Assembly (NCBI GenBank): GCA_026225435.1
Contig: JAMFST010000843.1
Span: 1 to 8,468, forward strand
From: Labilithrix luteola
GTDB lineage: Bacteria; Myxococcota_A; Polyangia; Polyangiales; Polyangiaceae
Direction: 5' to 3'
Length of the DNA stretch: 8,468 nucleotides
Both the position numbers and the translations under genes were made by a program. The notes under the pieces were generated by a model. That model was not told where the DNA came from. It worked only from the letters and a program-made list of their open reading frames with translations, and did no database searches. Positions 1-6,416 of this stretch are shown in pieces; the stretch's first letter is position 1, and each line of letters opens with the position of its first letter.

Positions 1-2
1 CG

Positions 3-1010
3 TTCGGCCTGGCCGGCCTCCCCATCCCGGAGGAGTGGGGCGGAAGTGGGCTCGACGCGTACGACACGATGCTGGTGGTCGAGGCCCTCGGCAAGGCAAG
101 CGACGACGGCGGCCTCGTGTTTTCTCTGTGCGCCCACATGTTCGCGTCGGCGGTGCCCATCTGGCGTTCCGGCTCGGCTGCGCACCACACGCGCTACCTG
201 GCCGACATCGCCGCCGGGAAACTCATCTGCGCGAACGGCACGACCGAGCCCGACGCAGGGTCAGACATCTACGCGATGAAGGCCACGGCGCGTCGGACGG
301 ACGAGGGCTACACCCTGTCGGGGACCAAGTGCTTCATCACCAACGCGCCGGTCGCGGACCTCTTCCTAATCTACGCAGCGACCGCCCCCGGGAAGGGCTT
401 CTTCGGGATCTCGGCGTTCCTCGTCCCGCAGGGCACGCCGGGGCTGACGGTGACCCCGGAGCGCGGCAAGACGGGGCTGCGCACGTCCCCGTGGGGGACG
501 ATCTTCCTCGACGACTGCCGCGTTCCCGAGTCTGCCCTCGTCGGGCGGGAGGGGTCGGGCGGGGCCCTCTTCGCGGAGTCGATGGTCTGGGAGCGGGGAT
601 GCCTCTTCGCGTACTACGTCGGCGCCATGGAGCGGACGCTCGAGCGCTGCGTGGAGCACGTCCGCACGCGAAATCAGTTCGGCCACTCCATCGGGTCGTT
701 CCAGTCGGTGTCGAGTCGCCTCGTCGACATGAAGCTCCGCCTCGAGGCGGGCCGTCTTCTCCTCTATCGCGCGGGTGAGCTCCACCGCGACGGCAAGCGA
801 TGCGACGAGGCTGTCGCGCTCAGCAAGCTCTGGATCTCCGAGGCGGCGGTGCAGTCGGGCCTGGACGCGATCCAGATCTTCGGGGCGGCGGGCGTCGCGA
901 CGGACACCGGCATCGACGCGCTCCTGCGGGACGCCGTGCCGTCGCGCATCTTCTCGGGCACCTCGGAAATGCAGCGCGCTATCGTCGCGCGCATGATGGG
1001 CATTCGGTGA
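3..1010 (+). CDS. Acyl-CoA dehydrogenase-like flavoprotein, probable L-prolyl-carrier-protein dehydrogenase (5' partial)
   Basis: FAD-dependent dehydrogenase; the neighbours suggest it oxidises prolyl-S-PCP to pyrrolyl-2-carboxyl-S-PCP, the PltE/RedW/CloN3 role. The frame is already open at base 3 and 335 residues are visible; family members are about 380 long, so about 45-50 N-terminal residues lie outside the window. Visible family signatures: PIPEEWGGSGLD at the N-terminal helices, the flavin-domain stretch TEPDAGSD (about 245-268), the region around SGTKCFITNA, and RNQFGHSIGSFQ of the C-terminal helical domain. The Glu of VWERG (codon 591-593) aligns with the catalytic base of isovaleryl-CoA dehydrogenase (helix G). 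The other possible base site, in RIFSGTSEMQ near the C terminus (codon 954-956), is Ser instead of the Glu seen in medium-chain enzymes. As far as I recall, prolyl-PCP oxidases also use the helix G Glu. Its stop overlaps the GTG start of the adenylation gene. An ordinary short/branched-chain acyl-CoA dehydrogenase is the alternative; the neighbouring genes make it less likely. Confidence 0.85.
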   Translation, partial: FGLAGLPIPEEWGGSGLDAYDTMLVVEALGKASDDGGLVFSLCAHMFASAVPIWRSGSAAHHTRYLADIAAGKLICANGTTEPDAGSDIYAMKATARRTDEGYTLSGTKCFITNAPVADLFLIYAATAPGKGFFGISAFLVPQGTPGLTVTPERGKTGLRTSPWGTIFLDDCRVPESALVGREGSGGALFAESMVWERGCLFAYYVGAMERTLERCVEHVRTRNQFGHSIGSFQSVSSRLVDMKLRLEAGRLLLYRAGELHRDGKRCDEAVALSKLWISEAAVQSGLDAIQIFGAAGVATDTGIDALLRDAVPSRIFSGTSEMQRAIVARMMGIR

Positions 1011-2626
1011 CGCGACTCGACCGGCTCGTCGCCCCGATCGCCCAGCCGGCTCGCCCCCAGGCGGACGCCGCGTCGCCCAGCCACGTCGCGGTCGAAGGTC
1101 CGTCCGGATCGCTGACGTACGTCGAGCTGGATGCGACAGCGAACCGCGTCGCACGCACCCTGCGAGCCTGCGGTGTCCAGCCGGGAGACAGGGTCGGCGT
1201 GTGGCTCCCGCGTTCCGGTCAGGCTATCGCCGCGATGCTGGGGGCGCTCCGCGCCGGCGCCGTCTACGTCCCGCTCGACCCGAGCTCCCCCCCGAGCCGC
1301 GTGAACCTCATCGTCCGTGACTGCGGGATGCGCCATCTCGTGATCGCACCGCAGCTCTTCGGCAGCTGGGTCGCCGCCGAGGGGCCCGACCCCATCGAGC
1401 ACTTCGTCCTGACGGGCGACGCCGCGAAGGTCGAGCCCGCGCCTCTCGCGGCGCGCGGCGTCGTCCACGCCTGGTCCGAGGTCTCCGGCGCCTCGGACGC
1501 CCCGCTCCCTCCTTCCCCCGGTGACTCGCACTCGCCGGACGACCTCGCGTACATCCTCTACACGTCAGGGTCCACCGGTGTCCCCAAGGGGGTGATGCTG
1601 TCGCACCGAAACGCCAGCGCATTCGTCGACTGGGCCGCGGACCTCATCGAGCTCGGGCCGGCCGATCGCGTGGCCAGCGTCGCGCCGTTCCACTTCGACC
1701 TCTCCGTCTTCGACATCTGGTCTTCGCTGTCGCGTGGCGCAACGATCGTGATCGTCGATGAAGCCACCGTGGTGTCCGGCCCGCGCATGGTCGATGCGGT
1801 CCGCAAGCGGGGAATCACCGTCTGGTACTCCGTGCCCACGGCCATCGTCCTCATGCTCGAGGCCGGGCAGCTCGGCATCGAGGGCGCTCCGTCGCTCCGC
1901 TCCGTGTTCTTCGCGGGCGAGGTTTTCCCCATCAAGCACCTCCGCCGCGCGATGGACGCCCTCCCCGGTGCGCGCTTCTTCAACCTCTTCGGTCCGACCG
2001 AGACCAACGTCTGCACCGCCTACGCCGTCCCGCGCCCGCTCCCCCACGAGGTCACCGCGATCCCGATCGGTCGGGCGAGCTGCGGTGACACGGCGATCAT
2101 CGTCGGCCCCGACGGGGCGGAGGTCGCCCCAGGCGAGGTCGGCGAGCTCCACATCGACGGCCCGACGGTGATGCTCGGCTACTGGGACGGCGGTCGACGC
2201 ACCCCGGCGAAGCGCCCGTACCCCACGGGCGACTACGTATCGCAGCGTCCCGACGGCGAGCTGATGTACCACGGTCGCCGCGACCACATGGTGAAGGTGC
2301 ACGGCTTCCGCGTGGAGCTCGGCGAGGTAGAGGCCACCCTCCAGAGCCATCCGGGCGTACGCGAGGCGGTCGTCGTTGCCCACGCCGGGGAGCTCGTCGC
2401 CGTCGTCGTCCTCTCCGACAGCGCTCTGTCGGTCCTCGAGCTGAAGCGGCACTGCGCGCGCCGCATCCCCCAGCACATGGTCCCTCGCGGCGTGTGGCTC
2501 ACCCCGACGCTGCCGCGCACGTCGAACGGGAAGGTGGACCGGGTCAGGACCGAGGCAGCGGTTCGCAACGACGATCGCGCGGCGCTCGAGTCGGTCGCGC
2601 TCGATGCAATGGGAGGCACATCGTGA
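1007..2626 (+). CDS. Stand-alone adenylation enzyme, probable L-proline--[peptidyl carrier protein] ligase
   Basis: ANL-superfamily adenylation enzyme, 539 residues, expected to make prolyl-AMP and load proline on the following carrier protein. Core motifs in order: TSGSTGVPKG at about 186-195 (P-loop, A3), HFDLSVFD at about 229-236 (A4), FGPTET at 328-333 (A5), YPTGDY (A7), GRRDHMVKVHGFRVELGE (A8 hinge) and NGKVDR with Lys509 (A10). Aligned by hand to PheA, the ten specificity positions are D231, L232, F235, Y274, F301, A303, L327, V335, C336 and K509, i.e. DLFYFALVCK. From memory, proline-activating PltF/RedM/CloN4-type enzymes read DLFYLALVCK or DLLYLALVCK, so only the fifth position differs. 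The GTG at 1007 is chosen because it gives a GTGA overlap with the preceding stop and places the first conserved segment (residues about 30-45) normally; upstream in-frame starts lie inside the dehydrogenase gene. No condensation or carrier domain is attached. No strong Shine-Dalgarno sequence is visible, so translational coupling is likely. Confidence 0.92.
   Translation: MTRLDRLVAPIAQPARPQADAASPSHVAVEGPSGSLTYVELDATANRVARTLRACGVQPGDRVGVWLPRSGQAIAAMLGALRAGAVYVPLDPSSPPSRVNLIVRDCGMRHLVIAPQLFGSWVAAEGPDPIEHFVLTGDAAKVEPAPLAARGVVHAWSEVSGASDAPLPPSPGDSHSPDDLAYILYTSGSTGVPKGVMLSHRNASAFVDWAADLIELGPADRVASVAPFHFDLSVFDIWSSLSRGATIVIVDEATVVSGPRMVDAVRKRGITVWYSVPTAIVLMLEAGQLGIEGAPSLRSVFFAGEVFPIKHLRRAMDALPGARFFNLFGPTETNVCTAYAVPRPLPHEVTAIPIGRASCGDTAIIVGPDGAEVAPGEVGELHIDGPTVMLGYWDGGRRTPAKRPYPTGDYVSQRPDGELMYHGRRDHMVKVHGFRVELGEVEATLQSHPGVREAVVVAHAGELVAVVVLSDSALSVLELKRHCARRIPQHMVPRGVWLTPTLPRTSNGKVDRVRTEAAVRNDDRAALESVALDAMGGTS
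2611..2616 (+). promoter_or_regulatory. Ribosome binding site deciding the GTG start of the first carrier protein
   Basis: GGGAGG lies six bases upstream of the GTG at 2623. It supports that start over the in-frame ATG at 2494, which is deep inside the adenylation gene. Confidence 0.75.
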
Positions 2627-2889
2627 GCACGCAAGTGGCGGCGGCCATTCGCACGTACGTGGTCGACACCTGGCTAAGTGGAGATGGGCGAGGTCTAACC
2701 GACGACACCGATCTGCAGGAGGCCGGCGCCCTCGACTCGCTCTCGGCCCTCGCGCTCATGAGCTTCCTGGAGGAGACCTACAAGATCCAGCTCGAGCCGA
2801 CGGATATCCACGCCGAGGCGTTCCGGACGGTGAACGCAATCACCGCGCTCGTCGCGAGGAAGACGGCCAGCACGCCGCACGGGGGCTGA
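2623..2889 (+). CDS. Peptidyl carrier protein, PltL/RedO/CloN5-like (pyrrolyl-2-carboxyl carrier)
   Basis: An 88-residue stand-alone carrier protein. The 4'-phosphopantetheine attachment site is Ser39 in GALDSLSALAL at the start of helix II. The following FLEETYKIQLEPTDIHAEAF and then TVNAI fit the small PCPs that carry proline during its oxidation to pyrrole (PltL, RedO, CloN5) and related D-alanyl-carrier-like proteins better than typical fatty-acid ACPs. It begins with GTG overlapping the stop of the adenylation gene (GTGA) and has a good ribosome binding site, so ligase and carrier should be made in matched amounts. It probably accepts proline from the upstream ligase and presents it to the upstream flavoenzyme. 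It needs activation by a phosphopantetheinyl transferase, not encoded here. The carrier-protein call is firm; the proline/pyrrole cargo is inferred from the code of the ligase and the gene order. Confidence 0.9.
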   Translation: MSTQVAAAIRTYVVDTWLSGDGRGLTDDTDLQEAGALDSLSALALMSFLEETYKIQLEPTDIHAEAFRTVNAITALVARKTASTPHGG

Positions 2890-2897
2890 CGTCCACT

Positions 2898-2941
2898 CTG
2901 TAGAATTAGGTAGAGCTACCGAACCTTCGGCGGTGCCGAAG
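2898..2941 (+). promoter_or_regulatory. AT-richer intergenic segment with inverted repeats, possible hairpin or operator
   Basis: The only substantial gap in the gene run (2890-2959) holds a clearly AT-richer patch at about 2900-2923. Two dyads are visible: GGTAG (2909-2913) with CTACC (2916-2920), and a perfect 7-bp stem CTTCGGC (2925-2931)/GCCGAAG (2935-2941) with a GGT loop. CCGAA also occurs at 2919-2923 and 2936-2940 around TTCGG at 2926-2930, so alternative pairings exist. There is no T tract after the stem, so a classical terminator is unlikely. It could be an mRNA processing/stability hairpin that sets different expression for the pyrrole trio and the synthase genes, or an operator with an internal promoter; no convincing -35/-10 pair is seen. 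Confidence 0.4.
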
Positions 2942-2950
2942 CCAGCCCAC

Positions 2951-2954
2951 AGGA
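2951..2954 (+). promoter_or_regulatory. Ribosome binding site deciding the ATG start of the second carrier protein
   Basis: AGGA five bases before the ATG at 2960. It favours this start over the in-frame GTG at 2933, which sits in the loop of the 2925-2941 hairpin and would add nine residues of no recognisable family character. Confidence 0.6.
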
Positions 2955-2959
2955 CGACG

Positions 2960-3202
2960 ATGCACGAGATTGAAGAGGCCTTGCGGAAGATGATCGCGAG
3001 AATCGCGGAGACGAACGAGGACTTCTCCCTCGATGCGGATCTCAGGAACGAGCTCGACCTGGACTCGCACCGCGCCGTGGAGCTCCTCTTCGAAGTCGAG
3101 CAGGTCTTCCACGTCACGGTGCCGGACGACAAGTTCGACCAGCTCCAGACGCTCCGCAAAGCCATCGCGCTGGTGTCGTCGCTCCAGGGGGCCGCTCGGT
3201 AG
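2960..3202 (+). CDS. Acyl carrier protein of a type II polyketide/fatty-acid synthase
   Basis: An 80-residue acidic carrier protein. Ser36 in ELDLDSHRAVELLFEVEQ is the phosphopantetheine attachment site; acidic helix II with VELLFEVEQVF is typical of fatty-acid and type II polyketide ACPs, which dock on ketosynthases through acidic residues. It differs from the upstream carrier protein (LDLDSH here, GALDSL there), so the two probably have separate jobs: starter activation on the first, chain elongation on this one. His37 directly after the serine is unusual, since a hydrophobic residue (Leu, Ile, Val) is usual there. The ketosynthase gene starts 15 bp after its stop. The carrier role is firm; the assignment to chain elongation is inferred from its position. 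Confidence 0.92.
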   Translation: MHEIEEALRKMIARIAETNEDFSLDADLRNELDLDSHRAVELLFEVEQVFHVTVPDDKFDQLQTLRKAIALVSSLQGAAR

Positions 3203-3217
3203 CGGCGCCTCGATCCC

Positions 3218-4441
3218 ATGGGAAAGAGGCGCATCGTCATCACCGGTTGCGGCATCGTCACCGCTGCGGGGCATGAGCTCGAGCCGTTCTGGAGCTCCCT
3301 CATGCGCGGCGAATGCATGATCAAGCCGCTCTCGACGTTCTCGGTCCGAGACTTCGAGACGCTCTTCGGCGCCGAGGCGCCCCTCCCCCCCGAAGACGCG
3401 CTCCCTTCGCACGTGGAGCTGAGCGGGTACCGAGCGCGGTGCCTCACCCTCGCCCTCGCGGCCGTGCGCCGAGCCGTCGCCGACGCTGGGCTCCCCGGCG
3501 ACGCGGCGTCTCGTGAGCGCACCGGCGCGGTGATCGGGACCACGTTGGGCGAGGAGCGCCAGGTCGGGGATCTGTCCGACCGATGGAGCACGGCCGGCGA
3601 CGCGAGCGTGGACCCGGGATTCTTCGCGCGTAGCGACAACCACCGCCTCGCGTCCGTCGCCGCCCGCGAGCACGGCCTCGGCGGGCCGGTGATCCTGAGC
3701 GCCGCCGCGTGCAGCTCGGGGAACGCGGCGCTCGCGACCGCCTACGATCTGATGCAGATGGGCGCCGCGGACCGCATGATCGCAGGCGCCGCGGACACCC
3801 TCGTGCGCTCGATCTACTGCGGATTCCACAGGATGGGTGCCCTCTCGAAGAGCGTGTGTCGCCCCTACGACAAGAACCGCGACGGCGTCGCGTTCGGAGA
3901 GGGGGCGGGCATGGTGGTTCTCGAGGATCTCGAGGACGCGAGGCGGCGCGGCGCGCACATCTACGCTGAGCTCGCGGGGTTCGGTGTGAGCAACGACGCC
4001 CACCACATCACCGCGCCGGATCCGAGCGGGACCGGTTTCAAGCGCGCCATCCAGCAGGCGCTCGCGACCACCGGGACCGCTCTCGAGGCGGTCGACTACG
4101 TGAGCGCGCACGGCACCGGGACCGTCTATAGCGACCACTGCGAGGTCCGCGCGCTCTACGCCGTCTTCGGCGACCGCGCCCGCACGATCCCGATGAGCTC
4201 CATCAAGTCGATGATCGGGCACACCAACGGCGCTGCGAGCGCGATCGAGGCCGTGGCGTGCGCGCTGGCCATCCAGCACCAGGCGGTCCCGCCGACGGCG
4301 AACCTGACCGAGCAGGATCCCGAGTGCAACATCGACTGCGTCCCGAACACGGGGCGCGCCGCGAACGTGAGCACCTGCCTGAACCTCTCCGCCGGCTTCG
4401 GGGGGTTCAACACGTGCACCGTGCTCCGGAGGGTCTCGTGA
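3218..4441 (+). CDS. Beta-ketoacyl-ACP synthase, FabF/KS-alpha type, catalytically complete
   Basis: A 407-residue condensing enzyme, close to FabF in length. It begins with the family's first strand, RRIVITGCGIVTAAG, so ATG 3218 is the natural start although no Shine-Dalgarno sequence is evident; coupling to the carrier gene 15 bp upstream is likely. The catalytic residues are all present: Cys165 in SAAACSSG takes up the acyl chain, His298 in VSAHGTGT and His335 in KSMIGHTNGA assist decarboxylation of malonyl-ACP, with Lys330 nearby. GEGAGMVVLEDLEDA and the closing SAGFGGFNT are standard thiolase-fold motifs. It should carry out decarboxylative Claisen condensation, probably as a heterodimer with the next gene product. 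In this context the starter could be pyrrolyl-2-carboxyl from the first carrier protein (inference). Confidence 0.95.
   Translation: MGKRRIVITGCGIVTAAGHELEPFWSSLMRGECMIKPLSTFSVRDFETLFGAEAPLPPEDALPSHVELSGYRARCLTLALAAVRRAVADAGLPGDAASRERTGAVIGTTLGEERQVGDLSDRWSTAGDASVDPGFFARSDNHRLASVAAREHGLGGPVILSAAACSSGNAALATAYDLMQMGAADRMIAGAADTLVRSIYCGFHRMGALSKSVCRPYDKNRDGVAFGEGAGMVVLEDLEDARRRGAHIYAELAGFGVSNDAHHITAPDPSGTGFKRAIQQALATTGTALEAVDYVSAHGTGTVYSDHCEVRALYAVFGDRARTIPMSSIKSMIGHTNGAASAIEAVACALAIQHQAVPPTANLTEQDPECNIDCVPNTGRAANVSTCLNLSAGFGGFNTCTVLRRVS
4428..4433 (+). promoter_or_regulatory. Ribosome binding site for the chain-length-factor-like gene
   Basis: GGAGGG four bases before the GTG at 4438, inside the last codons of the ketosynthase gene. 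It supports this start over upstream in-frame ATGs inside the ketosynthase gene. Confidence 0.65.
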
Positions 4442-5652
4442 CCGCTCCGCGCGCCGTCCAGCCGCCTGTCGCGATCACGGGCGTAGGGGTGCTCACTCCG
4501 CTCGGCGACTCGCCCGGCGCCGTCTTCGCGGCGCTCATGGAGGGGCGTTCCGCGGTGGGCGAGGGGGGCGCCAAGCTCGCCGAGATCCGCGACTTCGAGG
4601 CCACGAAGTACGCGAACATCCGCGGGATGCGCATGTACAACCGGACCACGCGGCTCGCGATCTGCGCCGCCAAGCTGGCCCTGTCGGACGCGAAGATCGA
4701 GGCAGCGAGCCTCCCGGGGGAGGACCTGGGAGTCCTCATGGCGAGCACCTACGGGAACATGGATGTCCTCCTCGAGTACGACCGGAGCCTCGTCGAGAAG
4801 GGCGTACAGCGCACGAACGGCGCGCTCATGCCGCTCGCCATCCCGAGCGCGCCGGGCGCGATGGTGGCGCTCGCGTTCGGCGCCAGGGCGTTCTCGATGA
4901 CGCTGGGCGGCACCGGGTCGTCCTTCCTCGATGCCATCGCCCTGGGCGCGCGCTGGATCACCGACGGGCGCGCGCGCGCGTGCGTCGTGGTGAGCGCGTC
5001 CTCGCCGTCGCCCGAGATCGTGCTCGCCGCGTCGCGCGCCGGGATCCTGTCGGCAACGGAGGCCCCGCGCGTCTTCGACCGTCGCGCCTCGGGGACCGCC
5101 TTCGGGGAGGCGGGCGTGGCCTTCGTCCTGGAGCTCGCCGAATCCGCGTCGAGCCGGGGGGCGGAGGTCCGTGGCCACGTGCGCGGCTACGGCGCGGCGT
5201 TCGCCCCGGAGCCGTCCAGATTCGGAGGCGCCCTGGAGCGAGCGATCCGGGGGGCGCTTCGCGACGCTGACATGACGCCCGCGGAGATCGCACTGGTGAG
5301 CGCGGGGGCATCGGGCCTCCCGGCATTCGACCGCGCGGAAGCCATGGGCATCCACGCTGCGCTGGGCGCGGGCGCGGGCGAGGCACCGCGCGTCCCCGTG
5401 ACGGCGATGAAGGGGGCTCTCGGCGAAACGCTCGACGCGGGGCCCGGCCTTCAGTCCCTGGTGGCGCTCGGGTCGCTCGACGAACGCAGGGCGCCGCGCA
5501 TCGTCGGGCTCACCGATCCGGACGTGGAAGGGCTCCACTACCTCACGCAGGAGGAGGTGGTGGCGGGGGACTCGGCGCTCGTCACATCCGTGTCGTGGAG
5601 CGGCGCATGCTCGGCGCTGATCCTCTCGGGGGGCGCGCATGGCCGAGCCTGA
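4438..5652 (+). CDS. Ketosynthase-like chain-length-factor (KS-beta) subunit, catalytically dead
   Basis: A 404-residue thiolase-fold protein homologous to the preceding ketosynthase; it opens with VAITGVGVLTPLGDSPGAVF and keeps FGEAGVAFVLELAE. All three catalytic residues are lost by hand alignment: the nucleophile position reads GGTGSSFLDA with Gly160 in place of Cys, SAHGTG becomes SAGASG (His to Gly), and GHTNGA becomes GETLDA (His to Glu). This matches the partner subunits of type II polyketide synthases and aryl-polyene-type systems, which form a heterodimer with the active KS and help set chain length. Actinomycete CLFs usually have Gln at the Cys position; Gly is unusual. The GTG start overlaps the ketosynthase stop (GTGA), as is usual for KS/CLF pairs, which favours equimolar synthesis. 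The 3' end overlaps the ketoreductase gene by 14 bases. An inactive KS with another regulatory role is the alternative. Confidence 0.87.
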   Translation: MTAPRAVQPPVAITGVGVLTPLGDSPGAVFAALMEGRSAVGEGGAKLAEIRDFEATKYANIRGMRMYNRTTRLAICAAKLALSDAKIEAASLPGEDLGVLMASTYGNMDVLLEYDRSLVEKGVQRTNGALMPLAIPSAPGAMVALAFGARAFSMTLGGTGSSFLDAIALGARWITDGRARACVVVSASSPSPEIVLAASRAGILSATEAPRVFDRRASGTAFGEAGVAFVLELAESASSRGAEVRGHVRGYGAAFAPEPSRFGGALERAIRGALRDADMTPAEIALVSAGASGLPAFDRAEAMGIHAALGAGAGEAPRVPVTAMKGALGETLDAGPGLQSLVALGSLDERRAPRIVGLTDPDVEGLHYLTQEEVVAGDSALVTSVSWSGACSALILSGGAHGRA

Positions 5653-6406
5653 CGCGAGCAGCGGCGCGAACCGTGACAGGCGCGTCGCGGTGGTGAGCGG
5701 CGGTTCGAGGGGAATCGGACGGGCGGTCGTCGAGCACCTGGCCGCGCGCGACCACGACGTCCACTTCACGTATCTGAAGGACGAGGTGGCGGCCGAGGCC
5801 GTCGCGGAGCGCGTGGCCCAGAGCGGGAAGCGGGCCACGGCGCATCGAGTGGACGCGCGCGACGTCCTGGCGACCGTCGCCATGGTCGAGGGCGTCATCG
5901 CCGAGCGGGGCAGGATCGACGTCCTCGTGAACAACGCGGGGGTCATCTCCGATCGGCTGCTCGCCCTGATGTCGCTCGACGACTGGCAGGCCGTCCTCGG
6001 CACGAGCTTGAACGGGCTGTTCGGGGCGACTCGCCCCGCGGCGAAGCAGATGATGAAGCAACGACGTGGACGCATCATCAACCTGACCTCGGTGTCGGGG
6101 GTGATCGGCGTCCCGGGTCAGACCGCCTACTCGGCCGCGAAGTCGGCGATCATCGGGTTCACGCGCTCGCTCTCCAAGGAGCTCGCCCCGTACGGCGCCT
6201 GCGTGAACGCGGTCGCCCCCGGCTTCATCGAGACCGATATGCTCTCCGGGCTCTCGGCCAAGCAGCGCGCGGCGGCGATGGCTCGCATCCCCATGCGCCG
6301 CTTCGGCACCTCCGAGGAGATTGCGGGCCTCGTCGGGTACCTGGCGACCGACGCTCCCGACTACTTGACCGGCCAGGTGCTCGTCGTCGACGGGGGGCTC
6401 ACGTAG
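5639..6406 (+). CDS. 3-oxoacyl-[acyl-carrier-protein] reductase, FabG-type SDR
   Basis: A 255-residue classical short-chain dehydrogenase/reductase expected to reduce beta-ketoacyl-ACP to beta-hydroxyacyl-ACP with NADPH. Visible features: the cofactor loop GGSRGIGR (residues 21-28), NNAG at 98-101, Ser151 in LTSVSG, and Tyr164/Lys168 in YSAAK, with the normal spacing of 13 between Ser and Tyr. The VAPGFIETDM segment and the C-terminal LTGQVLVVDGG are FabG hallmarks. Residues 1-13 are a non-conserved lead before the first beta strand. The ATG lies 14 bases inside the preceding gene, so translation is probably coupled. It follows KS and CLF, so it should act on chains made by this synthase rather than in primary fatty-acid synthesis. 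Confidence 0.93.
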   Translation: MAEPDASSGANRDRRVAVVSGGSRGIGRAVVEHLAARDHDVHFTYLKDEVAAEAVAERVAQSGKRATAHRVDARDVLATVAMVEGVIAERGRIDVLVNNAGVISDRLLALMSLDDWQAVLGTSLNGLFGATRPAAKQMMKQRRGRIINLTSVSGVIGVPGQTAYSAAKSAIIGFTRSLSKELAPYGACVNAVAPGFIETDMLSGLSAKQRAAAMARIPMRRFGTSEEIAGLVGYLATDAPDYLTGQVLVVDGGLT

Positions 6407-6407
6407 C

Positions 6408-6412
6408 GGAGG
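6408..6412 (+). promoter_or_regulatory. Ribosome binding site for the MDR reductase gene
   Basis: GGAGG four bases before the ATG at 6417, in the 10-bp gap after the ketoreductase stop. Confidence 0.7.
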
Positions 6413-6416
6413 CGCC

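Noticed and set aside
35..778. 247-codon plus-strand frame overlapping the dehydrogenase
   Set aside because: Arg/Pro/Gly-rich out-of-frame translation; the dehydrogenase frame has the conserved family motifs.
800..1006. Extended N terminus for the adenylation enzyme from an ATG at 800
   Set aside because: The extra 69 residues lie inside the dehydrogenase gene in another frame and are not family-like; the GTG at 1007 fits the GTGA overlap.
366..2476. Several long minus-strand frames opposite the dehydrogenase and adenylation genes
   Set aside because: Same antisense GC effect, no motif, no ribosome binding site pattern.
2878..2906. Sigma-70-like promoter with TAGAAT at 2901-2906
   Set aside because: No -35-like hexamer at 16-18 bp spacing (CACGGG there); the match is too weak to call.
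2925..2941. Rho-independent terminator after the first carrier protein
   Set aside because: The stem is perfect but short and no T tract follows; the next gene starts 18 bases later.
2933..2959. GTG start at 2933 for the second carrier protein
   Set aside because: No ribosome binding site before it and it falls in a hairpin loop; ATG 2960 has AGGA at good spacing and gives a normal ACP length.
2906..4279. 457-codon open frame on the minus strand
   Set aside because: Antisense to the ACP and KS genes, Arg/Glu/His-rich with no recognisable domain; the plus strand carries clear catalytic motifs.
4156..6081. 641-codon open frame on the minus strand
   Set aside because: It runs antisense across the KS, CLF and KR genes, is rich in Arg/Ala/His low-complexity sequence, and shows no family motif; a typical by-product of GC-rich codon bias.
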